Positions 55,860-64,000 of a stretch of 64,000 bases of DNA are shown piece after piece; within the stretch, counting starts at the first letter, position 1, and each line of letters starts with the position of its first letter. The position numbers and the translations under genes are program-made. The stretch is taken from contig NZ_CP082205.1 of assembly GCF_019856455.1 (NCBI RefSeq), forward strand, positions 2,480,001-2,544,000, given 5' to 3'. The notes beneath the pieces are model-generated. The model was not told the origin of the DNA and made no database searches. It saw nothing but the letters and a program-made list of their open reading frames with translations. This stretch comes from Streptococcus suis. Its GTDB lineage: Bacteria > Bacillota > Bacilli > Lactobacillales > Streptococcaceae.

Positions 55860-56414
55860 TTAGTACCAACCATTTACCAACCAGAAAGCCTTGGCTGCAG
55901 ACCATGAACCATAGCGACTAGCAACATAAGCATCTGCTACACGCTCTTGGTTTTCTGGTGAGTAGTCACCATTCAAGTAAGTATTTGTCAACTGGTAACG
56001 ACCAATGTAGATACCGTTACGGGCATCATAGCTACCGCTTGATTCCTTCATTGCAATCCATTCTTTTGCTGCTGCATCTTCAGCACTCAAGTTTGAAGAA
56101 TAGGTGCTAGTTGTTGCTGTTGCAGTAGAAGTTGATGTTGATTGAGTTTGTTCAACTGAACTCTCTACTGCCTTCACTGTCACATCTCCCAATTCGATAA
56201 CTTGACCGACATGGATAAAATCTAAGTTGGTAATCTTATTCTGCTCTGCTAATTTTTCAACAGTAGTATTGTGTGTTTCAGCAATTTCAGACAGGGTATC
56301 ACCAGACTTTACAGTATAGGTTTCTGCACTGACTACACCCGCAGTCAAAAGGGAGATTCCCGCTACCAAACCAGCAATAGTTGTTTTTAAGTTTTTCTTT
56401 AATGTAATGTTCAT
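55860..56414 (-). CDS. Secreted LysM protein with a C-terminal lysozyme-like domain (Apf-like)
   Basis: The ATG at 56414 (MNITLKKNLKTTIAG) begins the signal peptide (cleavage near VSA-ETY), giving 184 residues. One LysM (YTVKSGDTLSEIAETHNTTVEKLAEQNKI) binds peptidoglycan. A Ser/Thr-rich linker follows, and the last 75 residues (AKEWIAMKESSGSYDARNGIYIGRYQLTNTYL ... AAKAFWLVNGWY) match the transglycosylase-like end of aggregation-promoting-factor proteins. It probably remodels the wall. An upstream TGTAAT/TGTAAC pair (56483-56497) recalls VicR sites, but with 3-bp instead of 5-bp spacing. Confidence 0.85.
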   Translation of the reverse strand: MNITLKKNLKTTIAGLVAGISLLTAGVVSAETYTVKSGDTLSEIAETHNTTVEKLAEQNKITNLDFIHVGQVIELGDVTVKAVESSVEQTQSTSTSTATATTSTYSSNLSAEDAAAKEWIAMKESSGSYDARNGIYIGRYQLTNTYLNGDYSPENQERVADAYVASRYGSWSAAKAFWLVNGWY

Positions 56415-56517
56415 AATAGTCACATTCCTTTCTGTCATGTGTCTATCATACCCTCTAACTATTACTTAGACTTTGTGAAATTGTTACAAATATTACAGAC
56501 AAATTGAGATTAGACGA

Positions 56518-56544
56518 TAAAAACGCTATTTCTAGCGTTTTTTA
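56518..56544. terminator. Terminator between ecfT and the LysM gene's promoter
   Basis: AAACGCTA (56521-56528) pairs with TAGCGTTT (56533-56540) around TTTC, with T on both strands. It ends the ECF operon. Confidence 0.8.
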
Positions 56545-56545
56545 C

Positions 56546-57340
56546 TCATTTTTTCAATATAAATAAGAGTCCAGCTAAAGCTAACATAACTAAAATTGCT
56601 AACGTATCTGCTAACTTCCATTCCAAAATCCGATACTTTGTTCTCCCATCGCCGCCTTGATACCCACGCGCCTCCATCGCCGTTGCAAGAGCATCTGCCC
56701 TCTTAAAACTTGATGCGAATAACGGAATCAAAATAGGAATAACTGATTTTACCTTCTGAATAAGATTTCCCTCATTAAAGTCCACTCCACGAGCTCTCTG
56801 AGCATTCATAATCCGAGTGGTATCATCCATCAAGGTCGGTACAAAACGCAAGCTCATGGATAACATCAAACCAATTTCATGCACAGGAACCCTAAATCGC
56901 TTCAAAGGTGCAAGCCCCGACTCAATACCATCAGCCAAGCTAAGGGGTGTCGTCGTCAAGGTCAATAGGGTTGAGAAGAAAATAATCAAAACAAAGCGAA
57001 CAAAAATAATCGCCGCCTGTTGCAACCCTTCTACAGATAATTTAAAAATCCAAAATTCCCATAGAATGGTCGCTCCAGGTGTAAAGAAAACCTGGAAGAA
57101 AGTTGTAAATAGAATAATTCCTATCATCGGTTTCAAACCATTAATAAAAAATGATAAGCGAATACGAGATAAAACAACCATTCCTAAAACAAATGCTATC
57201 AACAAGGCATTGGTGACCAAATTATTGGCCCAAAAAATCATCAATAGAAATCCAAACATTGCTAAAAGCTTACTTCTTGGATCCAAGCGATGAATAATTG
57301 AATCCCCAGGAATATAGCGACCTAAAATTAATTTATCCAT
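56546..57340 (-). CDS. ecfT: ECF transporter membrane component EcfT
   Basis: A 264-residue membrane scaffold of the shared ECF vitamin/cofactor transporter. It has five or so helices and the coupling motifs for the two ATPases: [11 protein letters not shown] and [10 protein letters not shown] (the Ala-Arg-Gly signatures). It links EcfA1-EcfA2 to exchangeable substrate-binding S components coded elsewhere. It overlaps ecfA2 by 8 bp and is the last gene of the leftward unit. Confidence 0.95.
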   Translation of the reverse strand: MDKLILGRYIPGDSIIHRLDPRSKLLAMFGFLLMIFWANNLVTNALLIAFVLGMVVLSRIRLSFFINGLKPMIGIILFTTFFQVFFTPGATILWEFWIFKLSVEGLQQAAIIFVRFVLIIFFSTLLTLTTTPLSLADGIESGLAPLKRFRVPVHEIGLMLSMSLRFVPTLMDDTTRIMNAQRARGVDFNEGNLIQKVKSVIPILIPLFASSFKRADALATAMEARGYQGGDGRTKYRILEWKLADTLAILVMLALAGLLFILKK

Positions 57341-58175
57341 GTGTCACCATCCCCGTAAATTCTTCAATTGTAATAGGAAGACGTTCAAATACAAAACCTC
57401 TTCTCTCCAAATTAGCTGCAAACTTAGTAATCTTAGGCACTCCCAACTGAATACTCTCTAAAAAATCTACCTCTTGAAAAATATCGATTGGTTTTCCAGA
57501 ACGGACCAGCTTTCCCTTTTCCATAATGTAAACAAAATCAGCATAGTTAGCCACATCGTCCATCAAATGAGTTACCAAAACGATTGTCATGCCTGATTCA
57601 TGAAGCTTTTTGAAAATATCCATCAATTCCTGACGACCCGCAGGATCCAATCCAGCCGTTGGTTCATCCAAAACTAAGATACTTGGTTCCATTGCCAGAA
57701 TCCCAGCAATAGCTACCCGACGCATTTGACCACCAGATAGTTCAAAAGGACTACGCTCAAACAAGCTTTCATCAATTCCAACCAAGGCCAACTTTTCACG
57801 CGCAATCGTTTCAGCCTCTTCCTGAGAAACTCCGAAATTTTGTGGACCAAAAGCAACATCTTTTAAGACCGTTTCATCAAACACTTGACTTTCAGGAAAT
57901 TGGAACACCAACCCCACTTTCTTCCTGACTTGCTTAATATCCTTATTTTCAGACGTCGCTGTAATCACAACATCATCAATGACTACTCTTCCTTCTGTTG
58001 GTACATTTAATCCATTCAAAAGTTGTAAAATCGTTGATTTGCCCGAACCCGTATGCCCAATAAGAGCCGTGTAAGAGCCATCAACAATCTCCAAATCCAC
58101 ACCAAAAAGCGCACGCCCCTCAAAAGGAGTGCCAGCTTGATAGGTATAGCTTACTTCTTGGAGATCAATTCCCAT
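57333..58175 (-). CDS. ecfA2: ECF transporter ATPase EcfA2
   Basis: A 280-residue ABC ATPase. Walker A is [11 protein letters not shown], signature is [17 protein letters not shown], Walker B is [15 protein letters not shown], and H-loop is VTHLMDD. It forms a heterodimer with EcfA1. It overlaps ecfA1 by 25 bp and ecfT by 8 bp. Confidence 0.95.
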   Translation of the reverse strand: MGIDLQEVSYTYQAGTPFEGRALFGVDLEIVDGSYTALIGHTGSGKSTILQLLNGLNVPTEGRVVIDDVVITATSENKDIKQVRKKVGLVFQFPESQVFDETVLKDVAFGPQNFGVSQEEAETIAREKLALVGIDESLFERSPFELSGGQMRRVAIAGILAMEPSILVLDEPTAGLDPAGRQELMDIFKKLHESGMTIVLVTHLMDDVANYADFVYIMEKGKLVRSGKPIDIFQEVDFLESIQLGVPKITKFAANLERRGFVFERLPITIEEFTGMVTHG

Positions 58176-58987
58176 AAAGTTTCCTCTAATTCTTCCTCTG
58201 TAAAATAGCGGAGCGGTAAATCAAGTCCAGTCTGGCGCAAAGATGAAGCCAGTTCTGTCGTAAACGGTCTATCCAAGTCTAAATCTACCAAATCTTCTCG
58301 CATAAATAATTCATTTGGAGTGCTAATTGATTCAACCTGTCCATTTTTCATCACGATAACTCGGTCACTCAATGCAACCTCATCCAAATCATGTGTTATA
58401 GAGATAACCGTCATACCATGACGCTCCTTAATTTCACGGACAATCTTAATCAAGTCGAGACGACCTTCTGGATCCAACATAGACGTAGCCTCATCCAAAA
58501 TAATAATTTTTGGACGCAAGGCAACCACTCCAGCAATCGCCACCCTCTGCTTCTGACCACCAGATAAACGAGCAGGCTCACGAGTTTTAAAATCAGCCAT
58601 TCCAACCAATTCCAAGGCCTCATTTACTCGACTTCGCATCTCCTCCAAAGGGATTCCCTGGTTCTCTAAACCAAATGCAACATCATCTTCAACTGTAGCA
58701 CCCACAAATTGATTATCTGGATTTTGAAAAACCATGCCAATCAAGCGTCGCTTATCCCATACATTATCAATGGTTAAGGCATCACCATCGATATAAATAT
58801 CTCCGGATTCAGCTTCCAGTAGTCCATCAATCAATCGAACGGTTGTCGATTTCCCGGAACCATTATGACCAATAATAGATAGCCACTCTCCCTGTTTCAC
58901 GTGAAACGAAACATCATTTAGAGTATATTGCTCATCCTCTTGGTTGTATTTATATTTTAAATTTTTTACTTCAATAATATTCATCAT
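58151..58987 (-). CDS. ecfA1: ECF transporter ATPase EcfA1
   Basis: A 278-residue ABC ATPase. Walker A is [10 protein letters not shown], signature is [14 protein letters not shown], Walker B is [14 protein letters not shown], and the switch His is in [11 protein letters not shown]. It powers vitamin and metal uptake with EcfA2-EcfT. Its ATG overlaps the pgsA stop by 4 bp (ATGA), so the ECF genes follow pgsA in one transcript, as in other streptococci. Confidence 0.95.
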   Translation of the reverse strand: MMNIIEVKNLKYKYNQEDEQYTLNDVSFHVKQGEWLSIIGHNGSGKSTTVRLIDGLLEAESGDIYIDGDALTIDNVWDKRRLIGMVFQNPDNQFVGATVEDDVAFGLENQGIPLEEMRSRVNEALELVGMADFKTREPARLSGGQKQRVAIAGVVALRPKIIILDEATSMLDPEGRLDLIKIVREIKERHGMTVISITHDLDEVALSDRVIVMKNGQVESISTPNELFMREDLVDLDLDRPFTTELASSLRQTGLDLPLRYFTEEELEETLWELISKK

Positions 58988-59523
58988 TTAAATGTATCTT
59001 TAAACAAGAAGGACGCACCCTTGAAATAATCATAACCTGAATATAGGGTGAAGAAAAGTGCAATATAGAGTGTTATTTGCCCCACGATGTTCCAGTGTAA
59101 GAGCAGGAAAATCACTGCAAACATCTGTGAAAATGTTTTGATTTTTCCTGGCATAGCCGCAGCTAGAACTGTTCCTCCATTTTCCACCAAGAGTAGACGA
59201 AGACCTGTCACTGCCAATTCACGACAAATAATAATTGCAACTACCCAAGCTGGAGCAAAGCCAAGCTCTACAAGCATGATAAATGCTGTCATCACCAAAA
59301 TCTTATCTGCCATCGGATCCGCAAATTTTCCAAAGTTCGTTACAACCTGCCATTTACGAGCCAAGTAGCCGTCTAGATAATCCGTAATACTTGCCAAAGC
59401 AAAGATTAGTGCTGCTAAGACATGACTAATTGTTGAATTCCAAACGGTCAGTAACAAGATAAAAATTGGAATTACCAAGATCCTACCTATCGTCAATGCA
59501 TTGGGAATATTTTCTTTTTTCAT
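58984..59523 (-). CDS. pgsA: CDP-diacylglycerol-glycerol-3-phosphate phosphatidyltransferase
   Basis: A 179-residue membrane enzyme that makes phosphatidylglycerol phosphate. The CDP-alcohol phosphotransferase motif is complete: DYLDGYLARKWQVVTNFGKFADPMADK holds the Asp pairs that bind metal and CDP. Several helices surround it. The start follows AGGTTTTAT with a weak site and lies 9 bp after the RodZ-like gene, so it belongs to the same unit. Confidence 0.96.
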   Translation of the reverse strand: MKKENIPNALTIGRILVIPIFILLLTVWNSTISHVLAALIFALASITDYLDGYLARKWQVVTNFGKFADPMADKILVMTAFIMLVELGFAPAWVVAIIICRELAVTGLRLLLVENGGTVLAAAMPGKIKTFSQMFAVIFLLLHWNIVGQITLYIALFFTLYSGYDYFKGASFLFKDTFK

Positions 59524-59532
59524 ATAAAACCT

Positions 59533-60390
59533 TTATTGTTCAAAATTTATTGTAATTGAGCCTGTATCTGCTGTCAAGGCTGATAGATCTAGCTTTTTGC
59601 CACCTACAGTTACCTCTACTCCTTTGACAACACCAAGAACAAGTGTAGTAGAAGTCACTCCTTCTTCAATAGTAGTAGTTACTGTTGGATTATCAGGTGT
59701 TAGTGTAACGCCCCCCTCTAACAAGGTGTCAGAAAGGCTGATCCAACTCGTTGTATTTTTTGCTGTTACAGTTACTTCTACTGGATAAGTCACTGTTTTA
59801 AGGGTCGCAACAATGTTAGAACCTGATCCTGAAATAGTCACATTTTCTGTAGCGGAACTACTTGAACTCGTTGAATTTGACTGCACCTGCTCAGTAGAAC
59901 TCGTCTCTGTGCCACTACTTGCTTCAGATACAGATTGCTCAACTATACTATATGATGTTGTAGTAGGCGTAATAGATGCTCTATTTTGGAGCCTGCTATG
60001 AACAATATAAGTCACAAAAATAATAATCAAACCCGTCGCAAGTAATAAGTAAATCAACGGAAGATAAGAGTTCTTTTTACGTTTACGAACCTTATAGCTT
60101 CTTTTCAATTCTGAAGAGCGTAGTTCTTCTTCTCCATCTTCATAATATTTCACTAAACCATTGGTCTCGTAAGCATCCAGTAGAACATCTGCATCTAATT
60201 CCAAAGCCTCAGCATATGCTTTTAAAATAGACTGAACATCATCTGAGTTTGCAATAAAATCAAAATCATTGTACTCAAGTGCCTGCAAATATTTAGCTTG
60301 GATTTTTGTTATCCGTTGCAAGTCAACAAATGTCCAACCCCGTCCTTCTCTGGCTGTTCTAAGTACTTCCCCTATACTCTTTTGTCTCAT
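59533..60390 (-). CDS. rodZ: RodZ-like helix-turn-helix membrane protein
   Basis: A 285-residue protein. An N-terminal XRE-type HTH (residues about 5-70, IGEVLRTAREGRGWTFVDLQRITKIQAKYLQALE) is followed by a basic stretch (SYKVRKRKKN), one helix (LPLIYLLLATGLIIIFVTYIV), a Ser/Thr-rich linker and a C-terminal beta domain (DUF4115). Related proteins help place the cell-elongation machinery. Most ovococci lack MreB, so its partner here is unknown. It follows yfmH by 81 bp and leads into pgsA. Confidence 0.85.
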   Translation of the reverse strand: MRQKSIGEVLRTAREGRGWTFVDLQRITKIQAKYLQALEYNDFDFIANSDDVQSILKAYAEALELDADVLLDAYETNGLVKYYEDGEEELRSSELKRSYKVRKRKKNSYLPLIYLLLATGLIIIFVTYIVHSRLQNRASITPTTTSYSIVEQSVSEASSGTETSSTEQVQSNSTSSSSSATENVTISGSGSNIVATLKTVTYPVEVTVTAKNTTSWISLSDTLLEGGVTLTPDNPTVTTTIEEGVTSTTLVLGVVKGVEVTVGGKKLDLSALTADTGSITINFEQ

Positions 60391-60471
60391 AATACTCTCT
60401 CTCTATCGCTCATCATGTACAGTATACTATTCTAACAAAATTCCAAGGAAATTTCGACGGGTTGCGCCCAC

Positions 60472-61755
60472 TTATTTTGGAAAAATCGTGAAATCTGTCA
60501 TATCACAGTGATCAATAAAGCGACGACCTGCCTCTCTGATGTCATCTAACTGAAGACTTTGTATCATTTGAGGTATATCAAAAACATTTTCATATTCTGA
60601 ATACTGAGAAACAAAGTGACTAGCTGTAAACTCAAGAGAATTTAAGCTACGAATAAAATCTCCATACATCTCGTTTTTCAACAATTGTAAATGATCCTCT
60701 GTCACATCTGCATCATCCTCAAATTTCCTAAGTGCTTTCATCAGGATACTAGAAAGCGTAATAGGTTCTTGAGTATCTCCCGAGATAATCAAATAGTGGT
60801 ATTCAGGTGTAACCTCTAATTGGAACTGGAAAGAAGAATCAATTTTTCCCTGCTCGTATAACTGTTGATATCGTTTTGAAGTCCAACCAAACAACATGGC
60901 AAATAAAAATTGTAAACTGATCCGATATTTCTGAATAGTCTCCTTATCAACCTCGTCATTTCCCCGTAAACCAACGGCCAATTTTGGGGTAGATACTTCA
61001 AATTGCTCTGAGAGATGTTCCTGTATCGGCAACTTTTGGACACCTGCCAATTCAAACGACTGAGCTGGATTATCCATCTGAGCTACTTGATAACTTGAAA
61101 TTTGTTTCCAAACTGCCTCTAAATCAAAATTACCAATAACGAATAAATTCATGTTACTTGGATGATAGAACACTTCAAAATTCTCATGTAAATCATCCGC
61201 AGTAATTGCAGCAATTGATTCAACTGTCCCTGCTATATCATAGGCCAAAGGACTTTCTGGATAAAGCGATGATAGAATTCCCGTAAACAAGCGATAATCT
61301 GCATCATCTTGATACATCTCGATTTCTTGTTCAATAATCCCCTGTTCTCTTTCTACATTGTCTTCTGTAAAATACGGTTCTCGAACAAAAGATTGTAAAA
61401 GTGATAGAGACTCCAATACTTTCTGAGTCGTTGAAAATAAGTAACTAGTCTGTCTAAAACTGGTATAAGCATTTGCGCTTGCTCCCAATTTAGCAAACTC
61501 ATTCATAATATCCTCTTCATTCTCAGTTTCAAACAGCTTATGTTCTAAAAAATGTGCAATCCCTGCAGGATAAACAACACTATTACCATTAGCCAATGTA
61601 AATCGAGTATGAATACCCCCAAAATTTGTCGTTAGAATTCCATACGTCTCATGGAAATCTACTTTAGGAAGTAAAATAACTGTCAACCCATTGTCAACTT
61701 TCCCATAAAAGACAGATTCTTTCATGTAAGGATACTTCTTCTCAACTAACTTCAT
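60472..61755 (-). CDS. M16-family zinc peptidase, YfmH-like
   Basis: A 427-residue pitrilysin-type peptidase. The zinc motif HxxEH is present in AHFLEHKLFE near residue 69, with the third ligand Glu in EQEIEMYQDD. A second, non-catalytic half follows. It is related to YfmH of the EF-P-linked YfmF/YfmH pair in Bacillus. It overlaps its partner gene by 4 bp, so the two subunits probably form one enzyme, with this one catalytic. The substrate is unknown. Confidence 0.9.
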   Translation of the reverse strand: MKLVEKKYPYMKESVFYGKVDNGLTVILLPKVDFHETYGILTTNFGGIHTRFTLANGNSVVYPAGIAHFLEHKLFETENEEDIMNEFAKLGASANAYTSFRQTSYLFSTTQKVLESLSLLQSFVREPYFTEDNVEREQGIIEQEIEMYQDDADYRLFTGILSSLYPESPLAYDIAGTVESIAAITADDLHENFEVFYHPSNMNLFVIGNFDLEAVWKQISSYQVAQMDNPAQSFELAGVQKLPIQEHLSEQFEVSTPKLAVGLRGNDEVDKETIQKYRISLQFLFAMLFGWTSKRYQQLYEQGKIDSSFQFQLEVTPEYHYLIISGDTQEPITLSSILMKALRKFEDDADVTEDHLQLLKNEMYGDFIRSLNSLEFTASHFVSQYSEYENVFDIPQMIQSLQLDDIREAGRRFIDHCDMTDFTIFPK

Positions 61756-63005
61756 TCTTCTGTCCCCTCCATAAAGTAAACAGCCTGTAAATTAATCATC
61801 TGTCCTACTCGAATGACATCGTCTATTGATACCGATTTGATAGCCTCAATCCAATCTAACCAACTTAAATTTCTATTTCCTAAGGTAACTTGATTATATA
61901 CTTGTTCTATCAAATTATTCTGCCTATCTTGAGCCAAGGTTGCTGAATGAATCAACATGTTTTTTGTCAACTCTAATTCTTCTTCTGTAAACTTACCACA
62001 TTTTAAATCAAGTAGTTGTTTACTAATTAACTTCATTACCCTGAGTCTATTTTCACGGCTAATTCCAGCATAGACCTTCAGCATTCCTGAAAAAATAGAG
62101 ACCTGACTGCCAATTGTATAAGCCAAACTTTCTTTCTCACGAACATTCATAAATAACTTCGAATGGGAAAAAGCACCCAGTAGACCATTAAATACCATCA
62201 AAGCCGGATAGTTTACATCGTTGTAAATCACTTGTAAATGATATGCCAATTCCAAAATGGACTGCCTTGCCTGTTTACGCTCGATTTTTTCTTGCGTGAT
62301 ATTTGAATATTCCTGATGATATTCTAACTCTAATTTGGGATTTCTATAAGTAAAACCAAAATCTTCAAGTTTTCTTTTGACTTGTTCTCTGTCAACCTTC
62401 CCTAAGACAAATATATCAATTTTATCCATACGCAACATATTCCGATAAATCTGAAAGGTTGATTCTGCTGTTTCTTTTTCAACCAAATCAAGCCTACCGA
62501 CGCGTGGAATTTGAAGAGAGGGATCTTTATAAAAAAGCTTACTCATTTCAACATCTGCATGATAAAAATTATCTTCTATCTCTGACTGAAGAAAATTGAT
62601 TAAATTCGTTTTTTCAACCTCAAAAATCTGGCTATCAAATCCTCGCCCCTTTTTCAGTGGTCTAAATATACATGTGTATAAAAAATCAAGAATCTCTACT
62701 GTAATATCCTCATTTTCTGGCAAGTGACGAGGACTGACATATGAAATTGTCACATCTATACAGTGCACCCTACCACGTTTCGAAACTGAGGTCGAGAACT
62801 GAGCACCATACAATTCTGCCAATCTTCTCCGAACAGCCTGAGCAGTCTGAAATTCTTGGTTACCCATTTCAAAAATATTTGCAACTAACACACGACCAGC
62901 AACTGTAGCCTCACTCATTTCAGCTGCAAAGCGAATACGTATACGATTTGTCGTAAACTGATCTGTATCAATAAAATGAAGATCTACTCCCTCTTGTAAT
63001 TTCAT
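61752..63005 (-). CDS. M16-family peptidase-like protein without zinc motif, YfmF-like
   Basis: A 417-residue protein of the M16 fold. The position of HxxEH is replaced (VANIFEMGNQEFQTAQAVRRRL has no His pair), so it is probably the inactive partner of the product of 60472-61755. MNVREKESLAYTIGSQVSIF and YAGISRENRLRVM are typical of the second half. It is divergent from yaaA, with 73 bp between the starts that must hold both promoters. Confidence 0.88.
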   Translation of the reverse strand: MKLQEGVDLHFIDTDQFTTNRIRIRFAAEMSEATVAGRVLVANIFEMGNQEFQTAQAVRRRLAELYGAQFSTSVSKRGRVHCIDVTISYVSPRHLPENEDITVEILDFLYTCIFRPLKKGRGFDSQIFEVEKTNLINFLQSEIEDNFYHADVEMSKLFYKDPSLQIPRVGRLDLVEKETAESTFQIYRNMLRMDKIDIFVLGKVDREQVKRKLEDFGFTYRNPKLELEYHQEYSNITQEKIERKQARQSILELAYHLQVIYNDVNYPALMVFNGLLGAFSHSKLFMNVREKESLAYTIGSQVSIFSGMLKVYAGISRENRLRVMKLISKQLLDLKCGKFTEEELELTKNMLIHSATLAQDRQNNLIEQVYNQVTLGNRNLSWLDWIEAIKSVSIDDVIRVGQMINLQAVYFMEGTEE

Positions 63006-63078
63006 CGTCTTCCTCTTTCAAACATTGTACCTTCCATTATACCATTTTGTGATATAATATTCTGTAACGAGGTGACTT

Positions 63079-63462
63079 ATGGAATTTAAATTATTTGATG
63101 ACTACATCACATTACAAGCATTACTAAAAATGACTGGTATTCTCCATTCAGGAGGTGCCATTAAAGGTTTCTTAGAAGAAAATACCATTCTTTTCAATGG
63201 AGAGGATGAAAAAAGACGCGGTAAAAAAATCCGTGTCGGAGATGTTATCACACTCCCAGACCACAACACCAGCATCACAATCGTCGCTCCTAGTGCAGAG
63301 GAAATCAAACAGCACCAAGAGGATCAAGCTGAAAAAGAACGTGTGGCTGCAATCGTTAAAAAGTTAAATCAAGAAAATAAAAAGAATAAGAAACAGGTAA
63401 AAACTCCTAAAAAAGCAACTAAAAATACTGAAAGAAAACCTGTTCGTTTCCCTGGTATGTAG
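63079..63462 (+). CDS. yaaA: S4-domain protein YaaA
   Basis: A 127-residue protein with an S4 RNA-binding domain ([45 protein letters not shown]) and a long Lys-rich tail ([23 protein letters not shown]). It is usually found before recF, is of unknown role, and starts after GAGGTGA. It ends 2 bp before recF, so translation is coupled. Confidence 0.93.
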   Translation: MEFKLFDDYITLQALLKMTGILHSGGAIKGFLEENTILFNGEDEKRRGKKIRVGDVITLPDHNTSITIVAPSAEEIKQHQEDQAEKERVAAIVKKLNQENKKNKKQVKTPKKATKNTERKPVRFPGM

Positions 63463-63464
63463 AC

Positions 63465-64000
63465 ATGTGGCTAGAACGATTAGAGTTACAACATTTTCGC
63501 AATTACAACCAATTAGATATTGAGTTCCACAAAGGGCTCAATGTCTTTTTAGGCGAAAACGCCCAAGGAAAAACCAATATTCTAGAATCTATCTATGTTT
63601 TAGCCTTAACACGAAGTCATCGAACACGGACAGATAAGGACCTACTACAGTTTCAAGAAAAGGAATTATCTATTTCTGGTTTACTCCATCGCACAAGCGG
63701 TAAAGTTCCCCTTGACATTCACTTGACAGACAAGGGGCGAGTGACCAAGGTCAACCATCTCAAACAAGCCAAGCTTTCCAACTATATCGGCCACATGAAT
63801 GTTGTTCTCTTCGCCCCTGAAGATTTACAGCTGATAAAAGGTGCGCCTGCTTTGAGAAGAAAGTTCATCGATGTCGAGCTAGGGCAAATCAAACCACTCT
63901 ATCTCTCTGACCTATCGAATTATAACCACGTTTTAAAACAAAGAAATACTTACCTCAAATCTACAGATAAGATTGATGAGAACTTCCTATCCGTGTTAGA
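63465..64000 (+). CDS. recF: DNA replication and repair protein RecF, C-terminus cut by window edge
   Basis: The frame opens with ATG at 63465 and stays open to the window end, about 178 residues. RecF helps load RecA on gapped DNA. The start is [21 protein letters not shown], Walker A is [14 protein letters not shown] at about residues 28-41, and [11 protein letters not shown] and [18 protein letters not shown] follow. Family members are about 360 residues, so half lies beyond the window. Confidence 0.96.
   Translation, partial: MWLERLELQHFRNYNQLDIEFHKGLNVFLGENAQGKTNILESIYVLALTRSHRTRTDKDLLQFQEKELSISGLLHRTSGKVPLDIHLTDKGRVTKVNHLKQAKLSNYIGHMNVVLFAPEDLQLIKGAPALRRKFIDVELGQIKPLYLSDLSNYNHVLKQRNTYLKSTDKIDENFLSVL

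Noticed and set aside
56483..56497. A true VicR/WalR box upstream of the LysM gene
   Set aside because: The half-sites TGTAAT and TGTAAC are separated by 3 bp instead of the usual 5, so it is only mentioned as a resemblance.

Overview
The window looks like a chromosomal segment of a low-GC streptococcus, most probably Streptococcus suis. This is inferred from gene content and order (mutS-argR-argS, malX-malC-malD-malA-malR with malQ and pulA, ccdA-tlpA, dnaB-veg, rplI-gdpP-mnmG, ecfA1-ecfA2-ecfT-pgsA, yaaA-recF), codon use and the resident insertion sequences. No database search was possible. Both ends are cut: nrdD runs off the left edge and recF off the right.

Layout. 1-2.9 kb: class III ribonucleotide reductase nrdD behind two NrdR-like boxes, then a broken membrane-protein gene joined to a 133-bp scrap of an IS110/IS1111-type element. 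3-7 kb: a stress operon (DUF998 membrane protein, a nitroreductase broken by TGA, a flavin disulfide reductase, a DJ-1/PfpI protein) facing a MarR-family gene across two palindromic operators. 7-12.4 kb: a small unknown gene, mutS, argR and argS. 12.5-14.8 kb: a secreted CHAP/SH3b cell-wall protein and two small membrane proteins. 14.8-24 kb: the maltodextrin locus with LacI-type operators. 24-29.9 kb: nrdI, a YitT-family protein, aspS, a GNAT, an aldo-keto reductase and a glycosyltransferase. 30-33 kb: a DnaA-box-like cluster, a phosphoesterase and a fumarate-reductase-like lipoprotein behind Rex-like boxes. 33-36.6 kb: an IS200-type element, a thioredoxin-like gene broken by TGA, rpsD with a long leader, and the tlpA-ccdA pair.

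36.7-38.4 kb: a RUP-like MITE carrying a 1607-bp IS1111-group element. 38.4-49.6 kb: veg, dnaB, rplI, gdpP, mnmG, three Nudix genes, an RpiB/LacAB-like gene, mnmA and the sdaAB-sdaAA serine dehydratase. 49.6-52.7 kb: a structured non-coding repeat and a two-component system with a membrane-anchored neighbour. 52.7-55.8 kb: an ISL3-family element (flanked by a 9-bp direct repeat) that has itself been invaded by a second copy of the IS1111-type element. 55.9-64 kb: a LysM cell-wall protein, the ECF transporter core, pgsA, a RodZ-like protein, two M16 peptidases (one without the zinc motif), yaaA and recF.

The most unusual system is the IS1111-group element, present as two full copies and one remnant. 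Its long non-coding region lies 3' of the DEDD recombinase. Two neighbouring stretches of that region repeat, from the CT core outward, the element's own end (CTGATAT) and its target (CTATAA). This is what a bridge/seek RNA with donor and target loops should look like. Removing the copy at 36.8 kb restores a perfect MITE end, which fixes the element boundaries.
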